Source of the DNA: Fimbriimonadaceae bacterium
GTDB lineage: Bacteria; Armatimonadota; Fimbriimonadia; Fimbriimonadales; Fimbriimonadaceae
Reading direction: 5' to 3'
Assembly (NCBI GenBank): GCA_019638675.1
Contig: JAHBTE010000001.1
Span: 776,605-840,604 of the forward strand
DNA: 64,000 bases
Shown here piece by piece: positions 33,303-41,731 of this stretch; position 1 is the stretch's first letter; each line of letters begins with the position of its first letter. The notes below the pieces were generated by a model that searched no databases, was not told the origin of the DNA, and saw only the letters and a list, made by a program, of their open reading frames with translations. The position numbers and the translations under genes were made by a program.

Positions 33303-36300
33303 ATGACCCCCCATGAACTGCGCCGAAAATACTTGGATTTCTTTATCTCCAAGGGCCATGCCGAACACGCAAGCGGATCGCTGATCCCTTACGATGTCAC
33401 CGGTCGCCTGGATGAATCCTTGCTTTTCAACGGTGCGGGCATGGTGCAGTTCAAGCCGTATTTCCGAGGCGTTGCCGAACCTCCAACCAAGCGGCTAGCG
33501 ACTTCGCAGAAGTGTTTCCGAACGGGCGATATTGAAGAAGTTGGCGACCAAAGCCATCTCACGTTTTTTGAAATGCTCGGCAACTTTAGTTTTGGCGACT
33601 ACTTCAAAACCGTGGCAATCGCTTACTCATGGGAATTCCTAACGAGTAAAGAATGGCTCGGCCTTGATCCAAAGCGGCTTTCTTTTACTGTGTTTAGCGA
33701 AGATGATGAGGCTTACGAAGCTTGGTCGAAGCACCTGAGCGAAGCAGGAATCGACCCGGCAACCCGCATTTTCCGGCTCGGCGAAGACACCAACTACTGG
33801 CCCGCCGGAGCGTTTAGCAAAGGCCCGCCCGGCCCGTGTGGCCCGAACAGCGAGATGTTCTACTGGAGTTCGGATGAGCCACTCCCAACCGGGGCGTACA
33901 CGGCAGAAGATTTCCTGCGCGATGACAAGGCCGGCAACTGGCTGGAAATCTGGAACGACGTTTTTATCCAATACGAATGGCAAGGCGAGCTTAAAGATGC
34001 CAGCCGCCCGGATAAGGGCTTCAACAAAACGGGAATGCCGAATTTGCCGTTTCAAAGTGTTGATACAGGCATGGGGATTGAGCGCACGATCGCTGTGCTC
34101 GGCGGGTTCAAATCGGTTTACGATACCGCAGCGTTCACGCCTATCCTTCGCAAACTGGAATCCATCGGCAATGGGTTCAAATACGGAGATTCTGAAGCGA
34201 TTACTCGCGCGATGCGGATTATCGCCGACCACGTTCGAGGGGCCTGTTTCTGCATCGGTGATGGCGTTTTGCCTTCCAATACTGGGCGGGGCTACGTTCT
34301 GCGCCGGTTGATTCGACGCGCGGTTCTCAAAGGTGCACGCACGCTGGGGTTCAACGATCTGTTTTTGTGGCAGATGGCGGAGGTCGTCATTGGCGACTAC
34401 ATGAGCCACTACACCGAACTCGGCGATCGCCGGGACACGATTTTGGAAACTCTGCGGAATGAGGAGGCTTTGTTCCGGCGGACGCTTTCTAATGGCACGC
34501 AGTTTTTGATTGAGTTGATTACACAGCTTGATGATGCGACAAAAAGGGTTGAGCGTCGCATTGTGGAAGCTATCAATTTGCGTTCACAAAGCCCGACTCT
34601 CACTCCCCAAGCGTTGAATCAGCAAATTGTAGGAGATTTCCTAGGAACCAGTTACTCTGAGACCTCAACTTTTGTAGATGATTTGAAATCAAAAATAGAA
34701 GAACTGGCTTTCGCAATTTATAGAGCGGAAGATGTGACTGATTTAACAAAGGAAGTCCTTGATAAGCAAAACTCCTTACCTGGTGATTTGGCTTTCATGC
34801 TCTACGACACCTACGGATTCCCGCTCGAAGTCACTCAAGAAATCTGCGCCGAAGCCGGAGTCACCGTAGACACTGAAGGCTACCGAACCGCCATGCTCGA
34901 AGCTCAAGAGCGATCACGCGCATCGGCAGGAATGGATACCGTGTACGGTGGGGTTGGTGTCGTCACGATTTTTGCCACTCAAGATGAAAAACCTAGCCAA
35001 ACTGAATTCACTGGCTACACTCAAACCTCCGGTGAATCCATTATTACGGGCGCACATCCGGTGCTAGAAGAAGGCAAGGCGACCAACGAATTCGTCATCG
35101 CGCTGGAATCTACTCCGTTTTATGCAGAATCCGGCGGGCAAGTTGCCGATACTGGCGTGATTTACGGCAACGGGTTCACGCTCAACGTTAAAGATGTCAC
35201 AAAAAGCGACGGTATTTTCGTCCATTTGGTTGAATTATCGAACGGCTCGCTAGTCGAAGGACTCGGCGAAGAAGAAGCGATTGCCAAGCTTAACGGGGAG
35301 CTGTTTAAGCAGGTTGTTCAATGCGAAGTTGACCGCACTCGGCGACTTGCGATCACCCGAAACCACACGGCAACCCACCTCATGCACGCGGCTCTGCGGC
35401 AGGTACTGGGATCTCACGTCACGCAAGCTGGTTCGCTGGTTAACGACGAAATTTTGCGGTTCGATTTCACGCATGGCGCGGCAATGAGCGATGCTGATAT
35501 CAAGCAAGTGGAGGAGATAGTTTACGATCAAATCCTCGCTTCTCAGGGCGTTGTGACCTACACCGATGTGCCGATTGACGAAGCCCGCGCGATGGGTGCT
35601 ATGGCTTTGTTCGGTGAAAAATACGCCGACTTTGTGCGGGTTGTTCAGATCGGCGAGATGCCTCCTTCCGTGCCGAGTTTCAGCCGCGAACTCTGCGGCG
35701 GCGTCCATGTACGAACCACGGGCGAGATCGGTTTGTTCAAGATCGCCCATGAAAGTTCTGCGGCGAGCGGGGTTCGACGGATCACAGCTGTCACGGGAAC
35801 AAACGCATTCGACTGGGTGAGCGATCAACAAAACTTGATTCAAGAAGCGGCGAATAAACTCAAAACCCAGCCGAGAGAACTTGCCCACGCTATCGAAAAA
35901 ACGCTTGAAACCTTACGCGAAGAACGCAAAAAGCGCGAAAAACTGGCGCAGTCGGGAGTCGGCGCGGCAAACGTCGAAGAGCATGTGATTGGCGCAATCA
36001 AGCTGAAAGTTCAAACCATGAACGACGCAGAAGCCGCCGATGCAAAGCTGGTGGCTGACCGTTTGGTTGATGGTGCTCCTGATGCCGTCGCGTTGATCGC
36101 TAACATCGCGGATGGCAAAGTCACGTTTGTTTGCAAAGTCGGTGAATTTGCTCAAAAATCTGGCGCAAAAGCTGGTGATATCGTCCGCGAAGTTGCAAAG
36201 ATCGCAGGTGGTGGCGGCGGCGGTCGGCCGGACTTCGCTACAGCAGGCGGTCGCGATGTTTCGCAGGTTCCGGCGGCGTTGGCAAAAGCTCAAGAAGTGT

Positions 36301-36314
36301 TGGCTTCGCTATAG
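33303..36314 (+). CDS. alaS: Alanyl-tRNA synthetase with an internal insertion
   Basis: Charges tRNA-Ala and edits Ser/Gly mischarging. The start is placed at ATG 33303 (MTPHELRRKYLDFFISKGHA, the usual AlaRS opening); 44 further upstream residues would overlap the divergent gene. 1003 residues, against about 875 in most bacteria. Catalytic motifs are present (GDYFKTVAIAYSWEFLT; NDVFIQYEW; DTGMGIERTIAVLGG), as are the editing HxxxH (NHTATHLMH) and CGGVH zinc site, and the C-Ala end with GGGGGGRPDFATAGGRD. About 85-90 extra residues sit at roughly 402-490, between RTLSNGTQFLIELI and NSLPGDLAFMLYDTYG. That stretch is A+T-richer and uses different codons from the rest of the gene. Confidence 0.97.
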   Translation: MTPHELRRKYLDFFISKGHAEHASGSLIPYDVTGRLDESLLFNGAGMVQFKPYFRGVAEPPTKRLATSQKCFRTGDIEEVGDQSHLTFFEMLGNFSFGDYFKTVAIAYSWEFLTSKEWLGLDPKRLSFTVFSEDDEAYEAWSKHLSEAGIDPATRIFRLGEDTNYWPAGAFSKGPPGPCGPNSEMFYWSSDEPLPTGAYTAEDFLRDDKAGNWLEIWNDVFIQYEWQGELKDASRPDKGFNKTGMPNLPFQSVDTGMGIERTIAVLGGFKSVYDTAAFTPILRKLESIGNGFKYGDSEAITRAMRIIADHVRGACFCIGDGVLPSNTGRGYVLRRLIRRAVLKGARTLGFNDLFLWQMAEVVIGDYMSHYTELGDRRDTILETLRNEEALFRRTLSNGTQFLIELITQLDDATKRVERRIVEAINLRSQSPTLTPQALNQQIVGDFLGTSYSETSTFVDDLKSKIEELAFAIYRAEDVTDLTKEVLDKQNSLPGDLAFMLYDTYGFPLEVTQEICAEAGVTVDTEGYRTAMLEAQERSRASAGMDTVYGGVGVVTIFATQDEKPSQTEFTGYTQTSGESIITGAHPVLEEGKATNEFVIALESTPFYAESGGQVADTGVIYGNGFTLNVKDVTKSDGIFVHLVELSNGSLVEGLGEEEAIAKLNGELFKQVVQCEVDRTRRLAITRNHTATHLMHAALRQVLGSHVTQAGSLVNDEILRFDFTHGAAMSDADIKQVEEIVYDQILASQGVVTYTDVPIDEARAMGAMALFGEKYADFVRVVQIGEMPPSVPSFSRELCGGVHVRTTGEIGLFKIAHESSAASGVRRITAVTGTNAFDWVSDQQNLIQEAANKLKTQPRELAHAIEKTLETLREERKKREKLAQSGVGAANVEEHVIGAIKLKVQTMNDAEAADAKLVADRLVDGAPDAVALIANIADGKVTFVCKVGEFAQKSGAKAGDIVREVAKIAGGGGGGRPDFATAGGRDVSQVPAALAKAQEVLASL

Positions 36315-36323
36315 TTTTCTGGG

Positions 36324-36364
36324 CCAACCCCGCCCTGCCCTCCCCAGGCCCGGGGAGGGAAAAT
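36324..36364. repeat. REP-like repeat, copy 1
   Basis: CCAACCCCGCCCTGCCCTCC followed by a hairpin CCCTCCCC/GGGGAGGG (36338-36345 with 36352-36359). Nearly identical to copy 2 at 36433-36474 in the same orientation. Confidence 0.75.
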
Positions 36365-36393
36365 ATGAGACGTAAACGAGAGTATTCGGGTGG

Positions 36394-36411
36394 CACTGGC
36401 GCTAGCCAGTG
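36394..36411. repeat. Palindromic hairpin between the two REP-like copies
   Basis: CACTGGC-GCTA-GCCAGTG, a perfect 7-bp stem with a 4-base loop. Confidence 0.7.
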
Positions 36412-36432
36412 ATAAGTTCTATCTCGCTACAA

Positions 36433-36474
36433 TCAACCCCACCCTAACCCTCCCCAGGCTTGGGGAGGGAAATT
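36433..36474. repeat. REP-like repeat, copy 2
   Basis: TCAACCCCACCCTAACCCTC then hairpin CCCTCCCC/GGGGAGGG (36448-36455 with 36462-36469). Same orientation as copy 1, offset 109-110 bases. May double as a terminator-like structure between convergent alaS and the ankyrin gene. Confidence 0.75.
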
Positions 36475-36505
36475 GAAGAAGTCATAACTTTCGCAGTGAA
36501 CGGTT

Positions 36506-37963
36506 CTAATCTATAGGCTCGGTCATGGCTTCATAGATCTCATCGGGCCAATTAGAGGAATCGCCTTCCTCAACTTTAGCCCCGGCTTTTCGGAGCGACC
36601 GAATACAGCCGACCAAATCTCCGCCATAGTTGCCGAACATCGAACTGTGCACCGCCCATCCCAGCGGAGTGGCGTTGTAGCCTGGCTCAACGTAGTTAAC
36701 ATCTCCACCGAGCGCGATGATGAAGTCAACCAGCTCTAAGTTGCCGACATAGACCGCGGTATGCAGTGGGCTCGCGCCTCGACTTCCCGTGGCTGATCCA
36801 TCATCTGGAGATTGCACGGGCCAGCCAGAAGTGAGCATCATCTTTGCTGACTCGGTTTCACCTGACATGATCGCTTGGCAGGGAAGCGCAAGGTGAATTG
36901 GAGCAAATTTGCTCGGTAGGTTTGGATGCTGGGCAAGGATTTCTTGCGCCTTCTCTTGATTTCCGGATCTCACCGCGTGAACGTAGTTTTGCAACGGATC
37001 ATCCACCGATTCTCCAGTGACCTGCACCGCCCACTCGTAAACCCCTGGTGCTCCGCGCAACGAAGCATGAGTCAATAATGTGAGCCGTTCTTTTGAAAAT
37101 GCTTTTAGGTTCGCCCCCGCATCGACCAAAATTTGAAGAATTTCCGGGCTCCGTCCTCGCCGAATCGCGTGGTGGAGAGCCCCTTCACCCATCGTTCCAT
37201 TTGGGTCAGCTCCGTTATCGAGCACCATTTTGATTTGAAGTGGCCGCTCAAAGTCTAAGGAACGGAGCAAGCCATTTGAGCCCTTTTCTTCTACACCGTA
37301 ATCGATAAGTAGCTGTAAGATGTCCGGTCGATCAATTTCTACTGTGTGATACAAGGATTCGTGGTCGTTGGGGGTCATGCCGACTTCTAACAGAATCCTC
37401 ACAGTTTCGATATCTTGTTTGATGCGGCAAGCTCCCCAAAGTGCGCTCATGGGTTCGTTCGGATAGTCGGGATGGATGTATTGCGTGTTTGGGTCTGCTC
37501 CAGCATCGAGCAAAATCTTCACCGTGTTTGAAGGATCAAATGAGTTAACGTACAAGTTGCAAACGTAGTTAATTGGATACCAATTAAGCGGACCACCTGG
37601 TTCATCTGCCTTATGGTTGCCTAGTAATTTGCGAACAGTGTCAGCATCCCCGGCGGCAAGAGCCAGCCACCAGTTAGATTGATAATGGGGATGGGGGTCG
37701 CGGTGTGGCGAATTTACTACTCGATTCAACCATGTTGCGGAATCCAGGCGATCCATGGTCAGCTTCTCAACATGAGCATGAAGCTTGGGCCAACTTTCAA
37801 ACCCGTATTCCTGAGCAAGTACATATTGGGCCAGAGTGAGCTTAGGTTCGCCAGGAGGTTGAGATTCACCGCTCTGCCAAGATTTGAGCAAAGATTTCGC
37901 TTCGGCGCGAAGGTGGTCGAGATGCGGATGACGCGGGAGTGTGCGTTTCGGTTGGTTATTCAT
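36506..37963 (-). CDS. Ankyrin-repeat protein
   Basis: 485 residues from ATG 37963 (MNNQPKRTLPRHPHLDHLR); an ATG ten codons upstream is less likely. The N-terminal 80 residues carry the LDHLRAEAKSLLKSWQSGES ... LAQEYGFESWPKLHAHVEKL module that often precedes ankyrin or related repeats in bacteria. Ankyrin repeats follow with typical LLDAGADPN, LLIDYGVEEKG, VLDNGADPNGTMGEGALHHA, LVDAGANLKAFS and GASPLHTAVYVGNLELVDFI units. Likely cytoplasmic protein-interaction scaffold; partner unknown. Converges with alaS across the REP-like region. Confidence 0.88.
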   Translation of the reverse strand: MNNQPKRTLPRHPHLDHLRAEAKSLLKSWQSGESQPPGEPKLTLAQYVLAQEYGFESWPKLHAHVEKLTMDRLDSATWLNRVVNSPHRDPHPHYQSNWWLALAAGDADTVRKLLGNHKADEPGGPLNWYPINYVCNLYVNSFDPSNTVKILLDAGADPNTQYIHPDYPNEPMSALWGACRIKQDIETVRILLEVGMTPNDHESLYHTVEIDRPDILQLLIDYGVEEKGSNGLLRSLDFERPLQIKMVLDNGADPNGTMGEGALHHAIRRGRSPEILQILVDAGANLKAFSKERLTLLTHASLRGAPGVYEWAVQVTGESVDDPLQNYVHAVRSGNQEKAQEILAQHPNLPSKFAPIHLALPCQAIMSGETESAKMMLTSGWPVQSPDDGSATGSRGASPLHTAVYVGNLELVDFIIALGGDVNYVEPGYNATPLGWAVHSSMFGNYGGDLVGCIRSLRKAGAKVEEGDSSNWPDEIYEAMTEPID

Positions 37964-38065
37964 AGCCTTTATGCAGTTGCCCGTCGTCTGCATTCGGGCT
38001 GCACAAAGTGCTATCGTGTTTCGTAATTTGTTTGGGGTGGGTTAAACCCTTTCCGCAGACGTGGA

Positions 38066-38121
38066 GGCACCCTTTAGCGCCGTTGCAAAAGGGTACCAGA
38101 GGTTGCGGTTAAGCCGCAACG
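38066..38121. repeat. Two adjacent inverted repeats after cheW
   Basis: GGCACCCTTT (38066-38075) pairs with AAAGGGTACC (38088-38097), one mismatch; GTTGCGG (38102-38108) pairs with CCGCAAC (38114-38120) and includes the cheW stop codon. They lie in the 145-base gap between cheW and the ankyrin gene (both minus strand). No T run, so a terminator role is uncertain. Confidence 0.45.
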
Positions 38122-38567
38122 GTTCGCAATTGGGAAATTGCTTCCGCCACGGGCTCGGTGATAATGTGGTCGGCGGACAGGATGACGATTTTTTGATCGC
38201 CTTTTTTCCCAATTCGAGAAAAAACTGCCTGAGTAATTGGTTTGAGCGATTCGGGGCACTCATCGACTTCTTCTTCGCTGAAGGTTTCGATTCCGTCAAC
38301 CCCATCTACGCGGAGAGCGGCACGACCAAACTCTCCGGCAAGAATAAGATAGTTCGCCGGAAGGGAGCTTGGTTCAAAGTTGAGTCGGACACGCAAATCA
38401 ATGGCGGCAATAAGTTCACCACGATGTTCAAATCCCCCCATCACCATCGGCGGCATGCAGGGAAGTTGTGTCATTGGTTGGTCGTCAAGAACTCGGTCAA
38501 TTCGGTTAATGGGTAAGCCATATTTTTGTTTGTTCAGGCGAAAAATCAGATATTTGGTTTCAGACAT
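38109..38567 (-). CDS. CheW-like scaffold protein
   Basis: 152 residues from ATG 38567 (MSETKYLIFRLNKQKYGLPI), preceded by GGATGGG; a 34-residue longer reading is not supported. This is a single CheW domain: YGLPINRIDRVL, PMVMGGFEHRGELIAAIDLRVRL (the conserved NxRGxxxPvxDLr block), and RAALRVDGVDGIETF. CheW couples chemoreceptors to CheA. No receptor, CheA or CheY gene is nearby, so its pathway cannot be stated; single CheW proteins also serve non-chemotaxis signalling. Confidence 0.88.
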   Translation of the reverse strand: MSETKYLIFRLNKQKYGLPINRIDRVLDDQPMTQLPCMPPMVMGGFEHRGELIAAIDLRVRLNFEPSSLPANYLILAGEFGRAALRVDGVDGIETFSEEEVDECPESLKPITQAVFSRIGKKGDQKIVILSADHIITEPVAEAISQLRTVAA

Positions 38568-38650
38568 AAGCCCATCCAACTGGGATATTCCGTTAAATTG
38601 ATTTCCGAATCCTGATAAATCTCCGAGAGATTGGGTTATGATCGTTAATA

Positions 38651-39718
38651 GTGATGCTGACCGCGACACTCGTTTTATTAACCGCTGGCCAGGGCAGTCC
38701 GGTGGAGCGATTTACATCGTTTTTAAAGAATGCAGATCAGCTCACAATGTCTGCAAACGTTAAGTTCGAAAACGTAAGTTATGAGACTCGACTAATATGG
38801 GATAGTGGCCCGTATCAGTACTTTGAAATTGTCTCATCGAACGGCAAAGAAAAGTATTGGCAGATTCCCAAACGCATTTTAGGGGTGAGCGAAGCTGAAG
38901 GCCAGTACTGGGAATACAAAGGTCCAGAACATAAGTCTCCCCCGCCCCCAAATCTTGGTGCAGCTTTTACGCTTTATCCCATTTTTCTGCTGCAATTAGC
39001 TGCGTCTAACGGATTAAAAGATTTGAAAGTCGGAGAAAAAGTTAAGATCCGGCAACGCGAATATGAAAGCGTTTTTATCTCACGTAAGGGTGAATCTTCG
39101 TCTGAAACGATCACAGTTGCAATTGATGAATTCGGGATTCCTCAACAGTTTCAATTTATTGAAAATTCCCAGAGTGGTCAACTAAATTTGAAATATGAAG
39201 TTACATCTCTAAACACCAACCCTACAAAACTCAAACAATGGAAGTACCAGCCTCCTACCGGATTAATGCCAGGTGAAATCCCTTACACAGGCAATCCACT
39301 AGGCTCGGGTTATCAGGCGAAGCTCGGAACATGGAAAAAGGGCCAGGGCGGATCGGTGAATGTCCGTGACATGAATAAGAAAGGGATTGTTGTGTTATTT
39401 ACGGCGGATGATTGTGAGCCAAGCAAAAAAGCATCTGGAGCATTTGAAAAGCTTAAGAAAGCTCTCGATCAGATCGGCGTTAACCTTGTAGAAGTTCGCC
39501 TCGGGCGGGATGCTAGTAGTCTTCAGAGAAACTGGGCCATTGTTTCAGATGCGGACGGGAAGTTAGAGGATCAGTTTCAACCGCCAGTAACCCCATATTT
39601 GTATGCGATTGACTCAAAGTCCATCGTTCTAGGCGGATGGGCTGGTTATGCAAAAGATCAGGATCAAGCGCTGGTGAACAGTATCGTTGGACGATTTCAA
39701 TCTGATGATGAAGAGTAG
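38651..39718 (+). CDS. LolA/DUF2092-like domain fused to a thioredoxin-fold domain
   Basis: 355 residues, N-terminal signal peptide of about 15. Residues 20-200 resemble the outer-membrane-lipoprotein-carrier/DUF2092 type of beta sheet (FTSFLKNADQLTMSANVKFE, IDEFGIPQQFQFIENSQSGQ). Residues 225-355 look like a thioredoxin fold with strand GIVVLFTADDCEPSKKASGA, where the active site is CxxS (single Cys), and VTPYLYAIDSKS with the cis-Pro. Probably periplasmic; a Cys-based role is possible but the lone Cys weakens a disulfide reductase idea. Start GTG 38651 (TATGAT box 8 bases before) or ATG 38654. Confidence 0.65.
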   Translation: MMLTATLVLLTAGQGSPVERFTSFLKNADQLTMSANVKFENVSYETRLIWDSGPYQYFEIVSSNGKEKYWQIPKRILGVSEAEGQYWEYKGPEHKSPPPPNLGAAFTLYPIFLLQLAASNGLKDLKVGEKVKIRQREYESVFISRKGESSSETITVAIDEFGIPQQFQFIENSQSGQLNLKYEVTSLNTNPTKLKQWKYQPPTGLMPGEIPYTGNPLGSGYQAKLGTWKKGQGGSVNVRDMNKKGIVVLFTADDCEPSKKASGAFEKLKKALDQIGVNLVEVRLGRDASSLQRNWAIVSDADGKLEDQFQPPVTPYLYAIDSKSIVLGGWAGYAKDQDQALVNSIVGRFQSDDEE

Positions 39719-39719
39719 T

Positions 39720-41261
39720 TCAGAGAGGCCTTAGCCGAGGCCAGTCGGTTTGGATACCGTTGCTCCAGCAGAGGTTTTGGAAGTCCACAAATAGATCGCT
39801 GTTATCAAGAACGTCTGAAGGTGAACACTTTTTCTGTATAGAAAATGCCGCCAAGACCGCGGCGACTTCGCCGATATTCCATTCAATAGGATGCAATCGG
39901 TAGCAACCGTTTGTGATGTGAGTTACTCCAAGGTTTTTACAGGCGGGAAGCAAATTCTTAACTCGGAGGGGAATGAGTGTTCCTAAGGGGATTTGAAAAG
40001 GAAGCGTGCTTGTGTCAATTGTTTTCCTTCCGTTTGCGCTTGGGTGAAGATCAATCCGATAGGCTCCAACGCCGACACTGTTTGGCATTTCCGGTGCCAC
40101 GTCCAAGCCGGGATTCGTGTACGCCGCAACATCTTGCTCGCAAACCGTATGCCTCGCTTGAATTCTCCGTGATTCGCGGATGTAGGCAGACTTAGCCAAA
40201 CCATCGGGCGTGCCAGTCAAATCTGGACGGAGCTTTAAGCCTTTGTAGCCATGTTCAGTTTGTAGCCAGTAAAGCATGCTGAGCGTGAGCTGCTTTGCCG
40301 ACTGATAGTGAGTGTTTGCCTGCTCCGTCGGAACATCAATCACTGTTCCACGCTCGTAATCGTTCATCGGCCAGTTCATGATCGAGGCTGGCTCAACCGG
40401 ATTAGCGTGGTGTTCCGGATTAATAATCTGACGATAAGAAAAGAGGTTGAACCAGTTCTCACTGAATAAAGGGAAATGCACTGGCTCACCCGTTTTGACA
40501 TTGAGCATCGTGAAACTTAAAAGCTTGTCGGGCCAATTGGGTGGTTGATAATTCGCCCAGAAATCGTATTCGGCAGGTTTTTCGATTGTATGGTCACAGC
40601 TGTCATCGTAGCCAATGGCGGCGCACCAGGTGAACGACTGCACGTTAGTCGGTTCTGGCGAACCATCCAACGCGTTTGGTTCTTGGGTTTGTGACTTGGA
40701 TTCTGCGCCCAGGTTGTATTCAGTGCGAGTGAGCGGAAGCAAGTCTCCAAGTTCGGTTGCATCTAAAAAGAACTTTGCCGTGATTTCGCTCTGTTCTCCC
40801 GTTACTAGGGACTGAACCGTGACGGAATGAACCATGTCATCCGAAACGTTGGCGGAGACAGGAACTGTTTCGTAGAGAATCGTGAACTCAGGATGAACCA
40901 CCTCGCTGAGCATGTTTTGCAGAACTTGGTGACCAAGCGCGGGGTTAAAACACAAATGGCTGACCCAACCGCCACCAGGGTTAAGTCGAGGAATAAGCAA
41001 CTCTTGGTTCGTGAGATTCCCATTAGCACGATAAGCGGTTCGGATTTGATTGCGGAAATCGCGATAAGAAGCGGTGCACCCAGTCGTTTCGATCCAAGGG
41101 TGCTCATCGGGCGGAACTGCCTGGCTCGTAAGCTGACCGCCAAGCCAATCGGTTTCTTCGGTGAGCACAACCCGCAATCCGGTTTTTGCCAGGGCCAGGG
41201 CGGCGGCCGTGCCCCCGGTTCCACCGCCAACGATGCAGACATCGCACTCCAGTTGCGTCAC
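39720..41261 (-). CDS. FAD-dependent oxidoreductase (FAD_oxidored type)
   Basis: 513 residues. N-terminal Rossmann motif CDVCIVGGGTGGTAAALALAKTG with the GxGxxG, then EETDWLGGQLTSQAVPPDEHPW, which is the characteristic start of this family (GGQ/T following the second strand). The rest, with KFFLDATELGDLLPL and ACKNLGVTHITNGCYRLHPI, matches FAD-dependent oxidoreductases related to xanthan lyase-type and FAD_oxidored proteins. Substrate unknown. Cytoplasmic, no signal peptide. GTG start with a TACGCT box 7 bases upstream. Confidence 0.85.
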   Translation of the reverse strand: MTQLECDVCIVGGGTGGTAAALALAKTGLRVVLTEETDWLGGQLTSQAVPPDEHPWIETTGCTASYRDFRNQIRTAYRANGNLTNQELLIPRLNPGGGWVSHLCFNPALGHQVLQNMLSEVVHPEFTILYETVPVSANVSDDMVHSVTVQSLVTGEQSEITAKFFLDATELGDLLPLTRTEYNLGAESKSQTQEPNALDGSPEPTNVQSFTWCAAIGYDDSCDHTIEKPAEYDFWANYQPPNWPDKLLSFTMLNVKTGEPVHFPLFSENWFNLFSYRQIINPEHHANPVEPASIMNWPMNDYERGTVIDVPTEQANTHYQSAKQLTLSMLYWLQTEHGYKGLKLRPDLTGTPDGLAKSAYIRESRRIQARHTVCEQDVAAYTNPGLDVAPEMPNSVGVGAYRIDLHPSANGRKTIDTSTLPFQIPLGTLIPLRVKNLLPACKNLGVTHITNGCYRLHPIEWNIGEVAAVLAAFSIQKKCSPSDVLDNSDLFVDFQNLCWSNGIQTDWPRLRPL

Positions 41262-41268
41262 GCTCTCC

Positions 41269-41274
41269 AGCGTA
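41269..41274 (-). promoter_or_regulatory. -10 box TACGCT of a leaderless transcript
   Basis: TACGCT on the minus strand ends 7 bases before the GTG at 41261. Confidence 0.5.
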
Positions 41275-41297
41275 CCTATTGGAGCCTGGCCTTGGCT

Positions 41298-41681
41298 TTA
41301 GCCTAACGGAGCAAAAAGGTCAACTTTGTTGCCATCCGGATCGCATACTTGAGCGTATCTCTGTCCCCAAAAGGCATCCCAAGGTTCCAGCGAACTCTCA
41401 AAGCCTGCATCCAACACTTTATGGTAAGTCGTATCAACATCTGCGGGGGAATCGCACAAGAACGCCATTCCGGTGCGGTGACCGACTGGTGATTGCCACG
41501 ATGGATCAATCTGTTTGACCAGTTCGAGCGTGTCCCACATCAAACGCAAACCATTGGGCAAGGTGGCTTCAGCGTGGTCATCGGTCGGTTGCGGAACGGG
41601 TACGCCCAGAATTGCGTAAAATTCCAGCGAACGAGACATGTTGGCGGTGACGATGCCTATGGCATCCAGGCGAGCGGACAT
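41298..41681 (-). CDS. VOC-superfamily (glyoxalase/bleomycin-resistance-like) protein
   Basis: 127 residues, one VOC domain with two beta-alpha-beta-beta-beta units: LDAIGIVTANMSRSLEFYAI then GMAFLCDSPADVDTTYHKVL and AQVCDPDGNKVDLFAP, the standard C-terminal DPDGNxxDLF. The metal-binding pattern is incomplete, so enzymatic type cannot be assigned. Promoter: a perfect TATAAT ends 6 bases before the ATG. Divergent from the gene at 41732, with an inverted repeat between. Confidence 0.88.
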   Translation of the reverse strand: MSARLDAIGIVTANMSRSLEFYAILGVPVPQPTDDHAEATLPNGLRLMWDTLELVKQIDPSWQSPVGHRTGMAFLCDSPADVDTTYHKVLDAGFESSLEPWDAFWGQRYAQVCDPDGNKVDLFAPLG

Positions 41682-41687
41682 GATTTC

Positions 41688-41693
41688 ATTATA
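41688..41693 (-). promoter_or_regulatory. -10 box TATAAT of a leaderless transcript (VOC gene)
   Basis: TATAAT on the minus strand, 6 bases before ATG 41681; no -35-like hexamer at the usual distance. Confidence 0.7.
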
Positions 41694-41695
41694 TC

Positions 41696-41723
41696 AAAAA
41701 AGATAGACTTACGTCTACTTTTT
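41696..41723. promoter_or_regulatory. Inverted repeat in the divergent promoter region
   Basis: AAAAAAG-A-TAGAC, TTAC, GTCTA-CTTTTT: arms at 41696-41708 and 41713-41723 pair over 11 bp with one bulged base. It lies just upstream of the VOC -10 box and of the plus-strand gene, suggesting an operator. Confidence 0.45.
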
Positions 41724-41731
41724 CAAAAAAA

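Noticed and set aside
36394-36411. Palindromic repeats as a CRISPR array
   Set aside because: Only two units with different spacing and no cas genes; hairpins fit REP-like elements.
38568-38669. 34-residue extension of the CheW-like protein, overlapping the divergent gene
   Set aside because: The CheW fold starts at MSETKYLIF, preceded by a usable ribosome site, and the extension overlaps the opposite gene's start.
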